A stretch of DNA of 31,926 nt from Candidatus Methanolliviera sp. GoM_asphalt (GTDB lineage: Archaea; Halobacteriota; Methanoliparia; Methanoliparales; Methanoliparaceae), in contig CABGHH010000001.1 of NCBI GenBank assembly GCA_902158745.1, forward strand, positions 1 to 31,926. The letters are read 5' to 3'. Under the pieces are notes generated by a model. The model did not search any database. It had not been told where the DNA came from and worked only from the letters and a program-made list of their open reading frames with translations. The translations under genes were made by a program, and so were the position numbers. Below, in pieces: positions 7,144 to 14,659 of the stretch; positions within the stretch are counted from its first letter, which is position 1; every line of letters starts with the position of its first letter.

Positions 7144-9789
7144 ATGATGAAGTTAAAGTTTGATCCTAAATTAGATTTTCAGATTGACGCCATTAATTCG
7201 GTAGTTGATTTATTCAAAGGACAAGTTAAACAACCTTTTGATTATACTTTTCAAGTTGTTCCGAATGTTTTAACTATATCAAAAGAAAAAATTTTTGAAA
7301 ACTTACAGAAGGTTCAGAAAAAGAATGAATTAACTATATCTGAAGATTTAGAATTCCCTAATGAGGAAAATTTAGAATCCACCTACAATTTCACCATCGA
7401 GATGGAGACAGGGACAGGTAAAACCTATATTTATTTACGAACTATTCTAGAATTGAATCAAAAATATGGTTTTACAAAATTTATCATAGTCGTTCCTTCT
7501 GTAGCTATCAAAGAGGGAGTTTTAAAGACACTAAAAATTACAAAAGAACATCTTAAAGGATTATATGAGAATTTACCTTACACGTATTTTGTCTATAAAT
7601 CCAAAAATTTAGTCCAAATAAGGATGTTTGCCCAGGATACCAATCTCGAGATTATGGTAATCACAAGAGACGCCTTCAATAAAGACATAAATATTATCCA
7701 CAATGTCCATGATAGAATGGGAGATAAGCCTATTCAACTCATAAAACAAACAAATCCTATCGTTATTTTGGATGAACCTCAAAAAATAGGTGGCGAAGCG
7801 TCGCTGTGGGGTATCTCTGAACTGAATCCTCTTTTTATTTTGCGATATTCGGCAACACATAAAGAAGTGTATAATCTGGTTTATAAATTAACTCCCTATG
7901 ATGCTTATAATCTGGGATTAGTAAAGAAAATAGAGGTTTTATCTATAACTGAAGAAGGGGACCCAAACAGTAAGAAAATAATTTTGGAAAGAATAGACTC
8001 TACTAAGTCAGGATTAAGAGCAAAAGTTAAGGTTTTTGTTAAGGAAAAAGATGGTATAAAATTTAAAACAATGACATTGAAGCAAGGGAACGATTTAGCA
8101 ATAAAAGCAAAAAATTCATACTATGAAGGATTTAAAATTACTGAGATAAACAAAGGGGCTGGCTATATATTATTTTCTAACGGAGTAAAAATATATGAAG
8201 GCAAATCTTCTGTAAATGAAGATGAAGTAATCAGGATTATGATAAAAGAGACAATAAGAGAGCATTTAGAAAGAAAGCATAGATTAAATCCAAGGGGTAT
8301 TAAGGTATTGAGTTTATTTTTCATAAACAGAGTGGACGACTATCTCCTAAAAGATGGATGGTTAAGAAAAATGTTTGAGAAAGAATTTAAAGAGTTGGTT
8401 GAGTTAAAATATCCAGAATTTTTAGATTTAGATGTTGAGAAAATCCATAAAGGTTATTTCTCTAAAATGAGACGGGCAAAAAGTATTGAAAGGGATGAAG
8501 AAGCATATAATTTAATAATGAAAGATAAAGAGAGACTACTATCATTAGACGAGCCTGTCGAATTTATATTTTCCCATTCTGCCTTAAGAGAGGGGTGGGA
8601 TAATCCCAATGTGTTCAATATCTGCACCTTATCTTATTCTACATCTGAGATAAAGAAGAGGCAAGAAATTGGAAGAGGATTGAGATTACCAGTTAATTTG
8701 GATGGAGAACGGATACAAGAGAGAGAAACAAATTTGTTAACCGTAGTTACTAATGAAAGTTATAGGGAATATGTAGAACAATTACAAACAGAATTTAGAG
8801 CAGAGGTCGGAGAAGAGCCACCACCTGTAGAAGATAAACGGATGCGTAAAAAGATAATAATAAAGAAAGATACTCTAAAAAGCGAGTTATTTGAGCATTT
8901 ATGGGAAAAAATATCCAAAAAAGCAAAGTATGTTATCAACATAGATATAGAAGAATTTGTTAATACATGTGTAAGAGAGATAAATAGAGAGATAAATGAA
9001 ATTGAAATAAAATCTCCTGAGATAACTATTCAGAAGATTAGAATAGATAAGATTGACCATAAAGAATTGAGAGAAGAGTTTATTAGAGAGCGTGCAGAAC
9101 GGATTAAATTAAGAAGTGTATTTAATGTTATCAGATACATTGAAGATGAAACGAATCTCACAAGATCAACAATTTTAGAGATACTCAAGAAAGCAAATAA
9201 TCTTCATCTCATTTTTAAAAATCCCCAAGGATATGCAGAACACCTTGTGAGAATTATTAACTATAACCTAAAAGAGAGTTCTGTGCGGAATATCAAATAC
9301 TTAGAACTGGATGAATATTTTAATGTCAACTTATTTAATGAGGAGATTCAAACTTATGATAAATACATTATATCGCTAAATAATAAGAAAACACTTTATA
9401 AAATAGAGGAAGAAAGTAAAGATGGAGTTATAATTGATACAGGCCCAAGTGAAGAAGGCATCAGTCGGATAGAAAGAGACTTTGCAGAAGAGTTAGACCG
9501 AGACTCAAGGGTCAAATTATTTATCAAATTACCTAATTGGTATGTTATAGAAACTCCTGCTGGAAAATACACTCCCGACTGGGCGATGATCGTTGAAAAA
9601 CGGGAGAATGGAATTAGAAGGGAGAAGATTTATTTTGTGGTAGAAACCAAAGGTACTACTGATATTCATCAATTATGGCCCACCGAACAAATTAAAATAA
9701 GAAGTGCTGAAAAAAGGTTTGAAATCGTAAAAGATGTAACGTTCAAAGCCCCTATTGATAATTTTGAAAATTTTACTCGGACGTGGTGA
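7144..9789 (+). CDS. res: Type III restriction endonuclease subunit (Res)
   Basis: ATP-dependent helicase-nuclease that cleaves DNA in complex with Mod. Superfamily 2 helicase motifs in order: Walker A METGTGKT (about residues 87-94), motif II DEPQ (about 210-213, in place of DEAD/DECH), motif III YSAT (about 235-238), HSALREGWDNPNVFNICTL, and motif VI RQEIGRGLRLP. The C-terminal PD-(D/E)xK nuclease site is intact: PDW at about 811-813 and ETK at about 834-836, so the protein looks active. 881 residues is somewhat short for Res (often 900-1000). The start follows GGTGAT (7133-7138) by 5 nt; the second ATG at 7147 is an alternative. Base composition is low-GC like mod. The shortened C-terminus overlaps an unrelated +1-frame fragment (see 9788-9901). 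Confidence 0.93.
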   Translation: MMKLKFDPKLDFQIDAINSVVDLFKGQVKQPFDYTFQVVPNVLTISKEKIFENLQKVQKKNELTISEDLEFPNEENLESTYNFTIEMETGTGKTYIYLRTILELNQKYGFTKFIIVVPSVAIKEGVLKTLKITKEHLKGLYENLPYTYFVYKSKNLVQIRMFAQDTNLEIMVITRDAFNKDINIIHNVHDRMGDKPIQLIKQTNPIVILDEPQKIGGEASLWGISELNPLFILRYSATHKEVYNLVYKLTPYDAYNLGLVKKIEVLSITEEGDPNSKKIILERIDSTKSGLRAKVKVFVKEKDGIKFKTMTLKQGNDLAIKAKNSYYEGFKITEINKGAGYILFSNGVKIYEGKSSVNEDEVIRIMIKETIREHLERKHRLNPRGIKVLSLFFINRVDDYLLKDGWLRKMFEKEFKELVELKYPEFLDLDVEKIHKGYFSKMRRAKSIERDEEAYNLIMKDKERLLSLDEPVEFIFSHSALREGWDNPNVFNICTLSYSTSEIKKRQEIGRGLRLPVNLDGERIQERETNLLTVVTNESYREYVEQLQTEFRAEVGEEPPPVEDKRMRKKIIIKKDTLKSELFEHLWEKISKKAKYVINIDIEEFVNTCVREINREINEIEIKSPEITIQKIRIDKIDHKELREEFIRERAERIKLRSVFNVIRYIEDETNLTRSTILEILKKANNLHLIFKNPQGYAEHLVRIINYNLKESSVRNIKYLELDEYFNVNLFNEEIQTYDKYIISLNNKKTLYKIEEESKDGVIIDTGPSEEGISRIERDFAEELDRDSRVKLFIKLPNWYVIETPAGKYTPDWAMIVEKRENGIRREKIYFVVETKGTTDIHQLWPTEQIKIRSAEKRFEIVKDVTFKAPIDNFENFTRTW

Positions 9790-9901
9790 AGAAATCGAAA
9801 GAGGCAAAGCACTAAGAGTATTTCCTCTGGACACAAACACGGACAAGATCGTCTCCAGCAAATACAGATACGACGAGCTGAATAATAGACTTATTGCGTA
9901 A
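9788..9901 (+). pseudogene. Orphan C-terminal coding fragment behind res
   Basis: In the frame shifted relative to res, an open stretch ends at TAA 9899-9901 and reads about 37 residues, with segments such as EEIERGKALRVFPLD and SSKYRYDELNNRLIA. The frame stays open upstream into the last part of res, with no ATG and no ribosome-binding site of its own. Codons here (CTG, GAC, ATC, GTC, TCC, AAG) are GC-richer than those of res and more like those of the chromosomal genes nearby. I read it as the 3' end of an older gene cut off when the restriction-modification genes arrived; I do not recognise the family. The rest of the gap to L3 holds only the ribosomal promoter. An alternative is a frameshifted genuine C-terminus of res. 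Confidence 0.4.
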
Positions 9902-9971
9902 TTACAGAAGACCCATACTCATGATTGATCCAACCCTCATTTGATTAGGCAACAAATCTCGTTATAGCAAA

Positions 9972-9982
9972 GCTTTTTATAA
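9972..9982 (+). promoter_or_regulatory. Candidate TATA box of the ribosomal protein operon
   Basis: GCTTTTTATAA lies directly before the upstream ATG at 9984 and 29-39 nt before the ATG at 10011. With archaeal spacing the transcript would start near 10000-10005, which excludes ATG 9984 as the L3 start. Confidence 0.6.
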
Positions 9983-10010
9983 GATGGCAATCCTGCAAGT
10001 GAAGAGAAAA

Positions 10011-11057
10011 ATGCCAACAAAACATCGTCCAAGGCGTGGATCGCTCGCCTTTAGCCCGAGAAAAAGGGCAAAGAGTGAGATACCGAGATATGGAGCATGG
10101 TCATCGTCTGATAAAGTAAAATTACTCGGATTTTCCGGATACAAAGTTGGAATGACCCATGTTATTATAAAAGATGATCGAGAGTATAGTCCAACCAAGG
10201 ATGAGGAAATATTCGTTCCGGTGACTGTCATAGAGACTCCGAATATGAAGATAGCCGGTATACGTGCCTATAAAGATACAACTTATGGTCTAAAACCGAT
10301 TGGAGAGGTTTGGACAGTAAATTTGGATAAGGAACTAAAAAGACGGGTGTGTGCCGCAAAAAACCAAGAAAAAAGTGACGAAGAATCGTTTAGGCGATTG
10401 GAGGAGAGAACAGAGAGCATATCAAAGGTTAGGGCGATCGCCTACACAAGACCGAAGTCGGTCAGTGGAGTTTCAAAGAAGATTCCGGAGATCATGGAGA
10501 TTGAGATAGGAGGAGAAGAGATAGGAGAGATCCTCGAATATTCTAAAAGTCTTTTAGGAAGAGAGATAAAAGTTTCAGAAGTATTAGAAGAGGGAGAATT
10601 CGTTGATGTCTCTGCTATAACGAGGGGAAAGGGTTTTCAGGGTCCTGTGAAGAGGTGGGGCATCATGACGCAGAACGAAAAGCAGGGAAGAGGGGGCAAG
10701 AGGAGACATATTGGAAACTTGGGACCATGGTTTCCGTCCAGAACCAGGTGGACCGTTCCACAGGCAGGCCAGTTGGGCTATCAACAGAGGACGGAGTTTA
10801 ACAAGGAGATAATATCCATCGGGGAAGATGGGGGAGAGATAATACCGGATGGTGGATTCGTGCATTACGGCGTCGTCAAGAACCCTTATCTTCTCGTCAA
10901 AGGGAGCGTTCCCGGGCCTAAAAAGAGACTTATAAGGATGAGGGGGGCAATGAGGATGCAATCTGCACAGAAAATTTCCGATATTCACACGCCGGAGGTC
11001 GTTTCTGGTGTCCATAAAGTTGAATATATCAGTCTCAAATCACAGCAGGGTAGATGA
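10011..11057 (+). CDS. rpl3: Large subunit ribosomal protein L3 (uL3)
   Basis: First gene of the operon; uL3 binds 23S rRNA near the peptidyl transferase centre and nucleates 50S assembly. It begins PTKHRPRRGSLAFSPRKRAKSEIPR, the standard archaeal and eukaryotic L3 N-terminus, and contains RGKGFQGPVKRWG, RHIGNLGPWFPSRTRWTVPQAGQ and the C-terminal VPGPKKRLI block. 348 residues is normal. The frame is open nine codons further up to ATG 9984, but the TATA box sits immediately before that ATG and the extra residues are not typical of L3, so the start at 10011 is preferred. Three bases separate its stop from rpl4. Confidence 0.97.
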   Translation: MPTKHRPRRGSLAFSPRKRAKSEIPRYGAWSSSDKVKLLGFSGYKVGMTHVIIKDDREYSPTKDEEIFVPVTVIETPNMKIAGIRAYKDTTYGLKPIGEVWTVNLDKELKRRVCAAKNQEKSDEESFRRLEERTESISKVRAIAYTRPKSVSGVSKKIPEIMEIEIGGEEIGEILEYSKSLLGREIKVSEVLEEGEFVDVSAITRGKGFQGPVKRWGIMTQNEKQGRGGKRRHIGNLGPWFPSRTRWTVPQAGQLGYQQRTEFNKEIISIGEDGGEIIPDGGFVHYGVVKNPYLLVKGSVPGPKKRLIRMRGAMRMQSAQKISDIHTPEVVSGVHKVEYISLKSQQGR

Positions 11058-11060
11058 TAT

Positions 11061-11825
11061 ATGAACGATGCAAAAAAAGCAAGAGTATTTAATACGTCCG
11101 GGGATGTAGTCGGAGAGATAGATCTGCCCGACACTTTTAGCGAGCCGTACAGGCCCGACATCATCAAAAAAGCCGTTCTCTCCATTCAGTCGAGGAGATA
11201 CCAGCCACACGGGGTGAAGCCCTATGCAGGTTATGACACGTCCGCAGAATCGTGGGGCGTGGGGAGAGGAGTATCGAGGATTGCAAGGATCAAAAATGGT
11301 AGAAGAGCCGCAAGATCTCCCGGGGCAGTTGGAGGAAGGAGAGCACATCCTCCAAAAGTGGAAAAGAATCTTCTCGAGAAGATAAATAAGAAAGAGATGA
11401 GAAAGGCACTCAGATCTGCAATAGCTGCCACGTCTGATAAGGATCTGGTTATGAGAAGGGGGCACATCTTTGAGGGAGAAGTTCCAATCATTCTAAAAGA
11501 CGAGATAGAGGAATTGAGCAAGACTAAAGAGGTTGACGAGCTTTTTAAGCGCGTTAGGGTTTGGGATGACGTAGAAAGGGCAAAAGAGAAGAAGATAAGG
11601 TCGGGTAAAGGTAAGATGCGGGGTAGAAGATACAAACGAAAGAGGAGTGCCCTCATCATAACGGCAGATGATAAAGGACTTAGGAAAGCATCCAAGAATC
11701 TGCCTGGGGTCGATTTTTCCCTTCTAAGTGACCTGAATGTAGAGTTACTTGCCCCGGGAACTCACGCCGGAAGATTGACTATCTGGTCAGAGTCGGCGGT
11801 AAAGATGTTGAGGAAATCTGAATGA
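11061..11825 (+). CDS. rpl4: Large subunit ribosomal protein L4 (uL4)
   Basis: uL4 lines the exit tunnel through its long loop. The 254-residue protein is of archaeal length, with RARVF-like start (KKARVFNTSGDVVGEIDLPD), PDIIKKAVLSIQSRRYQPHG, the tunnel-loop region WGVGRGVSRIARIKNGRRAARSPGAVGGRRAHPPK, and the archaeal C-terminal ALIITADDKGLRKASKNLPGVD / VELLAPGTHAGRLTIW. The last codons overlap rpl23 in an ATGA (11822-11825), so coupled translation is expected. Confidence 0.97.
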   Translation: MNDAKKARVFNTSGDVVGEIDLPDTFSEPYRPDIIKKAVLSIQSRRYQPHGVKPYAGYDTSAESWGVGRGVSRIARIKNGRRAARSPGAVGGRRAHPPKVEKNLLEKINKKEMRKALRSAIAATSDKDLVMRRGHIFEGEVPIILKDEIEELSKTKEVDELFKRVRVWDDVERAKEKKIRSGKGKMRGRRYKRKRSALIITADDKGLRKASKNLPGVDFSLLSDLNVELLAPGTHAGRLTIWSESAVKMLRKSE

Positions 11826-12079
11826 AGGTGAAGATGATCTTGAAGAGACCGGTAGCCTCGGAGAAGGCGGTACTTGAGATGGAGAAGAATGTAGTTTATT
11901 TTATCGTCGATAAGAATGCGAGAAAAGATGAGATAAAGGACGAATTTGAGGAGATATACGGCGTGAAAGTAGAAAAAGTTAATACGATATTAACATTTAA
12001 GGGTGAGAAGAAGGCGATGGTGAGACTTTCGGATAAATATAAAGCCGAAGACATCGCTACCAAGCTCGGGATAGTATAA
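11822..12079 (+). CDS. rpl23: Large subunit ribosomal protein L23 (uL23)
   Basis: uL23 sits at the tunnel exit and docks signal recognition particle and other nascent-chain factors. 85 residues, normal for archaea, with RPVASEKAVLEMEKNVVYFIVDKNARKDEIKDE and the C-terminal YGVKVEKVNTI...GEKKAMVRL block. Starts in the ATGA overlap with rpl4; a second ATG five codons in is possible. Confidence 0.96.
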   Translation: MKVKMILKRPVASEKAVLEMEKNVVYFIVDKNARKDEIKDEFEEIYGVKVEKVNTILTFKGEKKAMVRLSDKYKAEDIATKLGIV

Positions 12080-12081
12080 AT

Positions 12082-12807
12082 ATGGGTAAGCGAATTATCT
12101 CTCAAAATAGGGGAAAGGGTACGCCGACATACAGGGCACCACCACACAGGCGTAAAGAGGAATTGATTCACCCCAGGCTCGATGATGGGAAGACTATGAA
12201 AGGAGAGATCGTAAAGATTGCTCATGACCCTGCGAGGAGTGCACCGATTGCCAGTGTGGTCTTTGAAGAGGAGAATAAAAGGGAAGAGAAGATGATTTTG
12301 GTTCCAGAAGGGGTCTTTGTCGGACAAAAGATTGCATACGGAGAGGGAGCACCTTTGGAGGTTGGAAATACCCTTCCCATTTTGAATATACCTGAGGGAA
12401 CCTTGATTTGTAATATAGAATCTAAATTGGGCGATGGTGGAAAATTTGCAAGAGCTTCTGGTGTTTATGGTGCGATCATATCTCACGAGAGAGGAAAGAC
12501 GATCGTTCGGTTACCGAGTGGTGGAACGAAGAAGCTTGATTCTAAGTGCAGGGCAACTATAGGGATCGTCGCTGGAGGGGGCAAGAGAGAGAAGCCATTT
12601 TTAAAGGCTGGAAAGAAACATAACGCCTTAAAAAGTAAGGCACAGAAATATCCGAAGGTCAGTGCCGTTAAGATGAACTCCGTCGATCATCCTTATGGGG
12701 GTGGAGGTCATAAGCATATCGGCAGACGGAAGTCGGTATCAAGGGGCACTCCGCCTGGTAGAAAGGTCGGGAGCATTAGTCCGAGAAGAACTGGAAGAGG
12801 GAGATGA
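12082..12807 (+). CDS. rpl2: Large subunit ribosomal protein L2 (uL2)
   Basis: uL2 supports subunit joining and the peptidyl transferase centre. 241 residues as usual in archaea. Visible blocks: MGKRIISQNRGKGTPTYRAP at the N-terminus, VPEGVFVGQKIAYG, GNTLPILNIPEGT, RLPSGGTKKLDSKCRATIG and the C-terminal NSVDHPYGGGGHKHIGRRKSVSR...PPGRKVGSI. In the conserved DHPHGGG/DHPFGGG stretch it carries Tyr (DHPYGGG), within archaeal variation. Two bases after rpl23, three before rps19. Confidence 0.97.
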   Translation: MGKRIISQNRGKGTPTYRAPPHRRKEELIHPRLDDGKTMKGEIVKIAHDPARSAPIASVVFEEENKREEKMILVPEGVFVGQKIAYGEGAPLEVGNTLPILNIPEGTLICNIESKLGDGGKFARASGVYGAIISHERGKTIVRLPSGGTKKLDSKCRATIGIVAGGGKREKPFLKAGKKHNALKSKAQKYPKVSAVKMNSVDHPYGGGGHKHIGRRKSVSRGTPPGRKVGSISPRRTGRGR

Positions 12808-12810
12808 AAG

Positions 12811-13215
12811 ATGGTCAAGAAAGATAGAAAAGTTCCAAAGAGGAAAGAATTTACATTTAGGGGTTATAAACAGGATGAATTACAGAAGATGAGCTTAGAG
12901 ACACTATCAGAGATTTTACCTTCTAGACAGAGAAGGAAGATAAAAAGAGGATTTAAAGAAGAGGAAGAGATATTTCTTAAAAAAATTAAGGGGAAAGAAA
13001 CCGTTAAGACACATTTAAGAAATATGATTGTGCTTCCATCGATGATCGGTAAGAGGGTGGGAATACATAATGGTAAGGGCTTCACCTTCGTCGAGATTCA
13101 GCCTGAGATGATCGGGCACTATCTGGGCGAGTTCGCATTGACAAGAAAAGAGGTGAAGCATGGAAGTGCCGGGCTTGGAGCAACGAAATCGAGCAAATTT
13201 ATACCGTTGAGATGA
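12811..13215 (+). CDS. rps19: Small subunit ribosomal protein S19 (uS19)
   Basis: uS19 is in the head of the 30S subunit near the A-site finger. 134 residues with the archaeal N-terminal extension (KEFTFRGYKQDELQKMSLETLSEILPSRQRR) followed by the universal core VKTHLRNMIVLPSMIGKRVGIHNGKGF and GHYLGEFALTRKEVKHGSAGLGATKSSKF. Starts three bases after rpl2. Confidence 0.97.
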   Translation: MVKKDRKVPKRKEFTFRGYKQDELQKMSLETLSEILPSRQRRKIKRGFKEEEEIFLKKIKGKETVKTHLRNMIVLPSMIGKRVGIHNGKGFTFVEIQPEMIGHYLGEFALTRKEVKHGSAGLGATKSSKFIPLR

Positions 13216-13224
13216 GGGTAAAAG

Positions 13225-13686
13225 ATGCCAAGCAGACACAAATACTCTATCAATGCAGATCCGGTGCATGGCACGGCTTCTTACGGAAGGGAACTTCCGA
13301 TCTCCCAGAAACATTCTATGGAGATCTGCAGGGAGATTAAGGGAATGAATGTTGACACGGCAAAAAGCTATCTAAAAGATGTTATATCGCTTAAAAATCC
13401 TGTCCCTTTCAAAAAACACAACAAAAAGGTAGCGCATAGAAAGATGGAGGGGTGGGACGCCGGAAAATTTCCAGAGAAAGCTGCCTCTGGAATATTGAAA
13501 TTACTGGAGAACGCAGAAAAGAATGCAGAATATAAAGGGCTAAATTCCGATGAAATAGTGATAAAGCACATAACGGCAAGCAAGGGGCGGCAGATGAAGG
13601 GCTTTTATCCAAGGGCGATGGGTAGAACAACTCCAAAAAGGAAGATCACCACAAATATCGAGATGATATTGGAAGAGGTGCAGTGA
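13225..13686 (+). CDS. rpl22: Large subunit ribosomal protein L22 (uL22)
   Basis: uL22 contributes its beta-hairpin to the exit tunnel. 153 residues, archaeal type, with ARGRELPISQKHSMEICREIKGMN-like start (here YGRELPISQKHSMEIC), KGRQMKGFYPRAMGRTTPK and the C-terminal HITTNIEMILEE-like end (KITTNIEMILEE). The stop TGA overlaps the left ATG repeat of the hairpin element that separates it from rps3. Preceded by GAGGGTAAAAG, a usable ribosome-binding site. Confidence 0.97.
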   Translation: MPSRHKYSINADPVHGTASYGRELPISQKHSMEICREIKGMNVDTAKSYLKDVISLKNPVPFKKHNKKVAHRKMEGWDAGKFPEKAASGILKLLENAEKNAEYKGLNSDEIVIKHITASKGRQMKGFYPRAMGRTTPKRKITTNIEMILEEVQ

Positions 13687-13713
13687 TGTGGGCAAATCGG
13701 AGATTTTTGAATG
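13686..13713 (+). repeat. Hairpin element, deletion form, at the L22/S3 junction
   Basis: Left ATG (13686-13688), then arm TGGGCAAATC, loop GGA, arm GATTTTTGA, then the right ATG (13711-13713), which is the rps3 start. It equals the L6/L32e copy with exactly 22 bp missing between its two hairpins: the left half comes from hairpin A and the right half from hairpin B, leaving a 5-bp stem (AAATC/GATTT). GGAG at 13699-13702 is 8 nt before the ATG. Removing one 25-bp unit restores a TGATG stop-start overlap of rpl22 and rps3. Confidence 0.75.
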
Positions 13714-14445
13714 CCAGTTGAGAAGAAATTCATCATGGAAGGACTCGAAAAATACAGGTTGAATGAGTTCCTCGCGAAATCTCTCATGACGGCGGGTTAT
13801 GGTGGAGCAGAATTGAACAGGACACCTCTCGGCATGCAGATAATTGTCTATGTTGAAAAACCGGGATTGGTGATAGGGAGAGGTGGCGAAAAGATAAGAA
13901 AAACCACCGAAGAGATCCGAAAGAAGTTTAATCTAGATAACCCACAGATAGAAGTGGTAGAATCTGAGAATGCACGATTAAATCCCCTAATAATGGCAAA
14001 TAGACTTGCGAATTTGTTGGAAAGAGGGTGGTATTTTAGAAGAGCAGGCCACAACATATTGAGAGAGATAATGAATGCGGGAGCGCTTGGATGCGAGATC
14101 GTGCTTGCGGGGAAGCTTACGGGGCCAAGAGCGAGGACGGAAAAATTTGTTAAAGGGTACATGATACATGCTGGAGAACCTGTAAATGATATCGTTAAAA
14201 GGGGATACACCATAGCCAAGAAGAAGCTCGGTGTGATAGGAGTTAATGTACGGATCATTCTTCCTTCCGCACGGTTGCCCGACAAATTCGAAGTTAAGGA
14301 GAAAGAAGAAGTGACGGTAGCAGTTAAGGATAAAGAAGAAGCTACGGTAGCAGTTAAGGATAAAGAAGAAGCTACGGTAGCAGTTAAGGATAAAGAAGAA
14401 GCTACGGTAGCAGTTAAGGATAAAGAAGAAGCGACAGAGGGATGA
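13711..14445 (+). CDS. rps3: Small subunit ribosomal protein S3 (uS3) with repeat tail
   Basis: uS3 lies at the mRNA entry of the 30S subunit. The KH type 2 domain is near the N-terminus with GLVIGRGGEKIRKTTEEIRKKF (GxxG loop GRGG), followed by the S3 C-terminal domain with RAGHNILREIMNAGALGCEIVLAGKLTGPRARTEKFVKGYMIHAG and GVIGVNVRIILP. 244 residues. The last 45 or so residues are an acidic-basic repeat, unit VAVKDKEEAT, four times, which is not part of the fold (see 14311-14430). The start codon and its GGAG (8 nt upstream) belong to the hairpin element. The stop overlaps rpl29 (ATGA). Confidence 0.97.
   Translation: MPVEKKFIMEGLEKYRLNEFLAKSLMTAGYGGAELNRTPLGMQIIVYVEKPGLVIGRGGEKIRKTTEEIRKKFNLDNPQIEVVESENARLNPLIMANRLANLLERGWYFRRAGHNILREIMNAGALGCEIVLAGKLTGPRARTEKFVKGYMIHAGEPVNDIVKRGYTIAKKKLGVIGVNVRIILPSARLPDKFEVKEKEEVTVAVKDKEEATVAVKDKEEATVAVKDKEEATVAVKDKEEATEG
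14311..14430 (+). repeat. 30-bp tandem repeat coding the S3 tail
   Basis: Four consecutive 30-bp units (14311-14340, 14341-14370, 14371-14400, 14401-14430). The last three are identical base for base; the first differs at the Thr/Ala codon position (GTGACG for GCTACG). A diverged half-unit precedes it at about 14291-14310. Each unit codes ten residues, so copy-number change by slippage keeps the frame. Confidence 0.93.
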
Positions 14446-14654
14446 AATTGGCACTGATGAGACCGAGTGAAATAAGAGAGATGAACGAATCTGAGAGAGA
14501 AAGAGCGTTAAAGAGGTTTCAATACGATCTTATAAAAGAGAGGGGCACTATTGCCGCCGGAGGGTCGCTAAAAAATCCTAGTAGGGTGCGGGCGATAAGA
14601 AAAGCCATAGCAAGAATAAAAACAATAAATAATGAGATAAGGAGAAATAGGTAA
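14442..14654 (+). CDS. rpl29: Large subunit ribosomal protein L29 (uL29)
   Basis: uL29 binds at the tunnel exit beside uL23. 70 residues with the family pattern RPSEIREMNESERERALKRFQYDLIKERGTIAAGGSLKNPSRVRAIRKAIARIKTI. Starts in an ATGA overlap with rps3; ATG 14457 (five codons in) would give the more usual N-terminus and is an alternative. The small SUI1 (eIF1-like) gene that often follows L29 in euryarchaeal operons is absent here. Confidence 0.94.
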   Translation: MKLALMRPSEIREMNESERERALKRFQYDLIKERGTIAAGGSLKNPSRVRAIRKAIARIKTINNEIRRNR

Positions 14655-14659
14655 AAGAG

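Noticed and set aside
11040..11465. Long antisense open frames under the ribosomal genes (also 2924-3619, 18050-19138 and 20093-20515)
   Set aside because: No ribosome-binding sites and no recognisable protein; each lies opposite a confirmed gene and follows from its codon bias.
14311..14430. 30-bp direct repeats that could suggest a CRISPR array
   Set aside because: No spacers; the units are contiguous, in frame and code the S3 tail.
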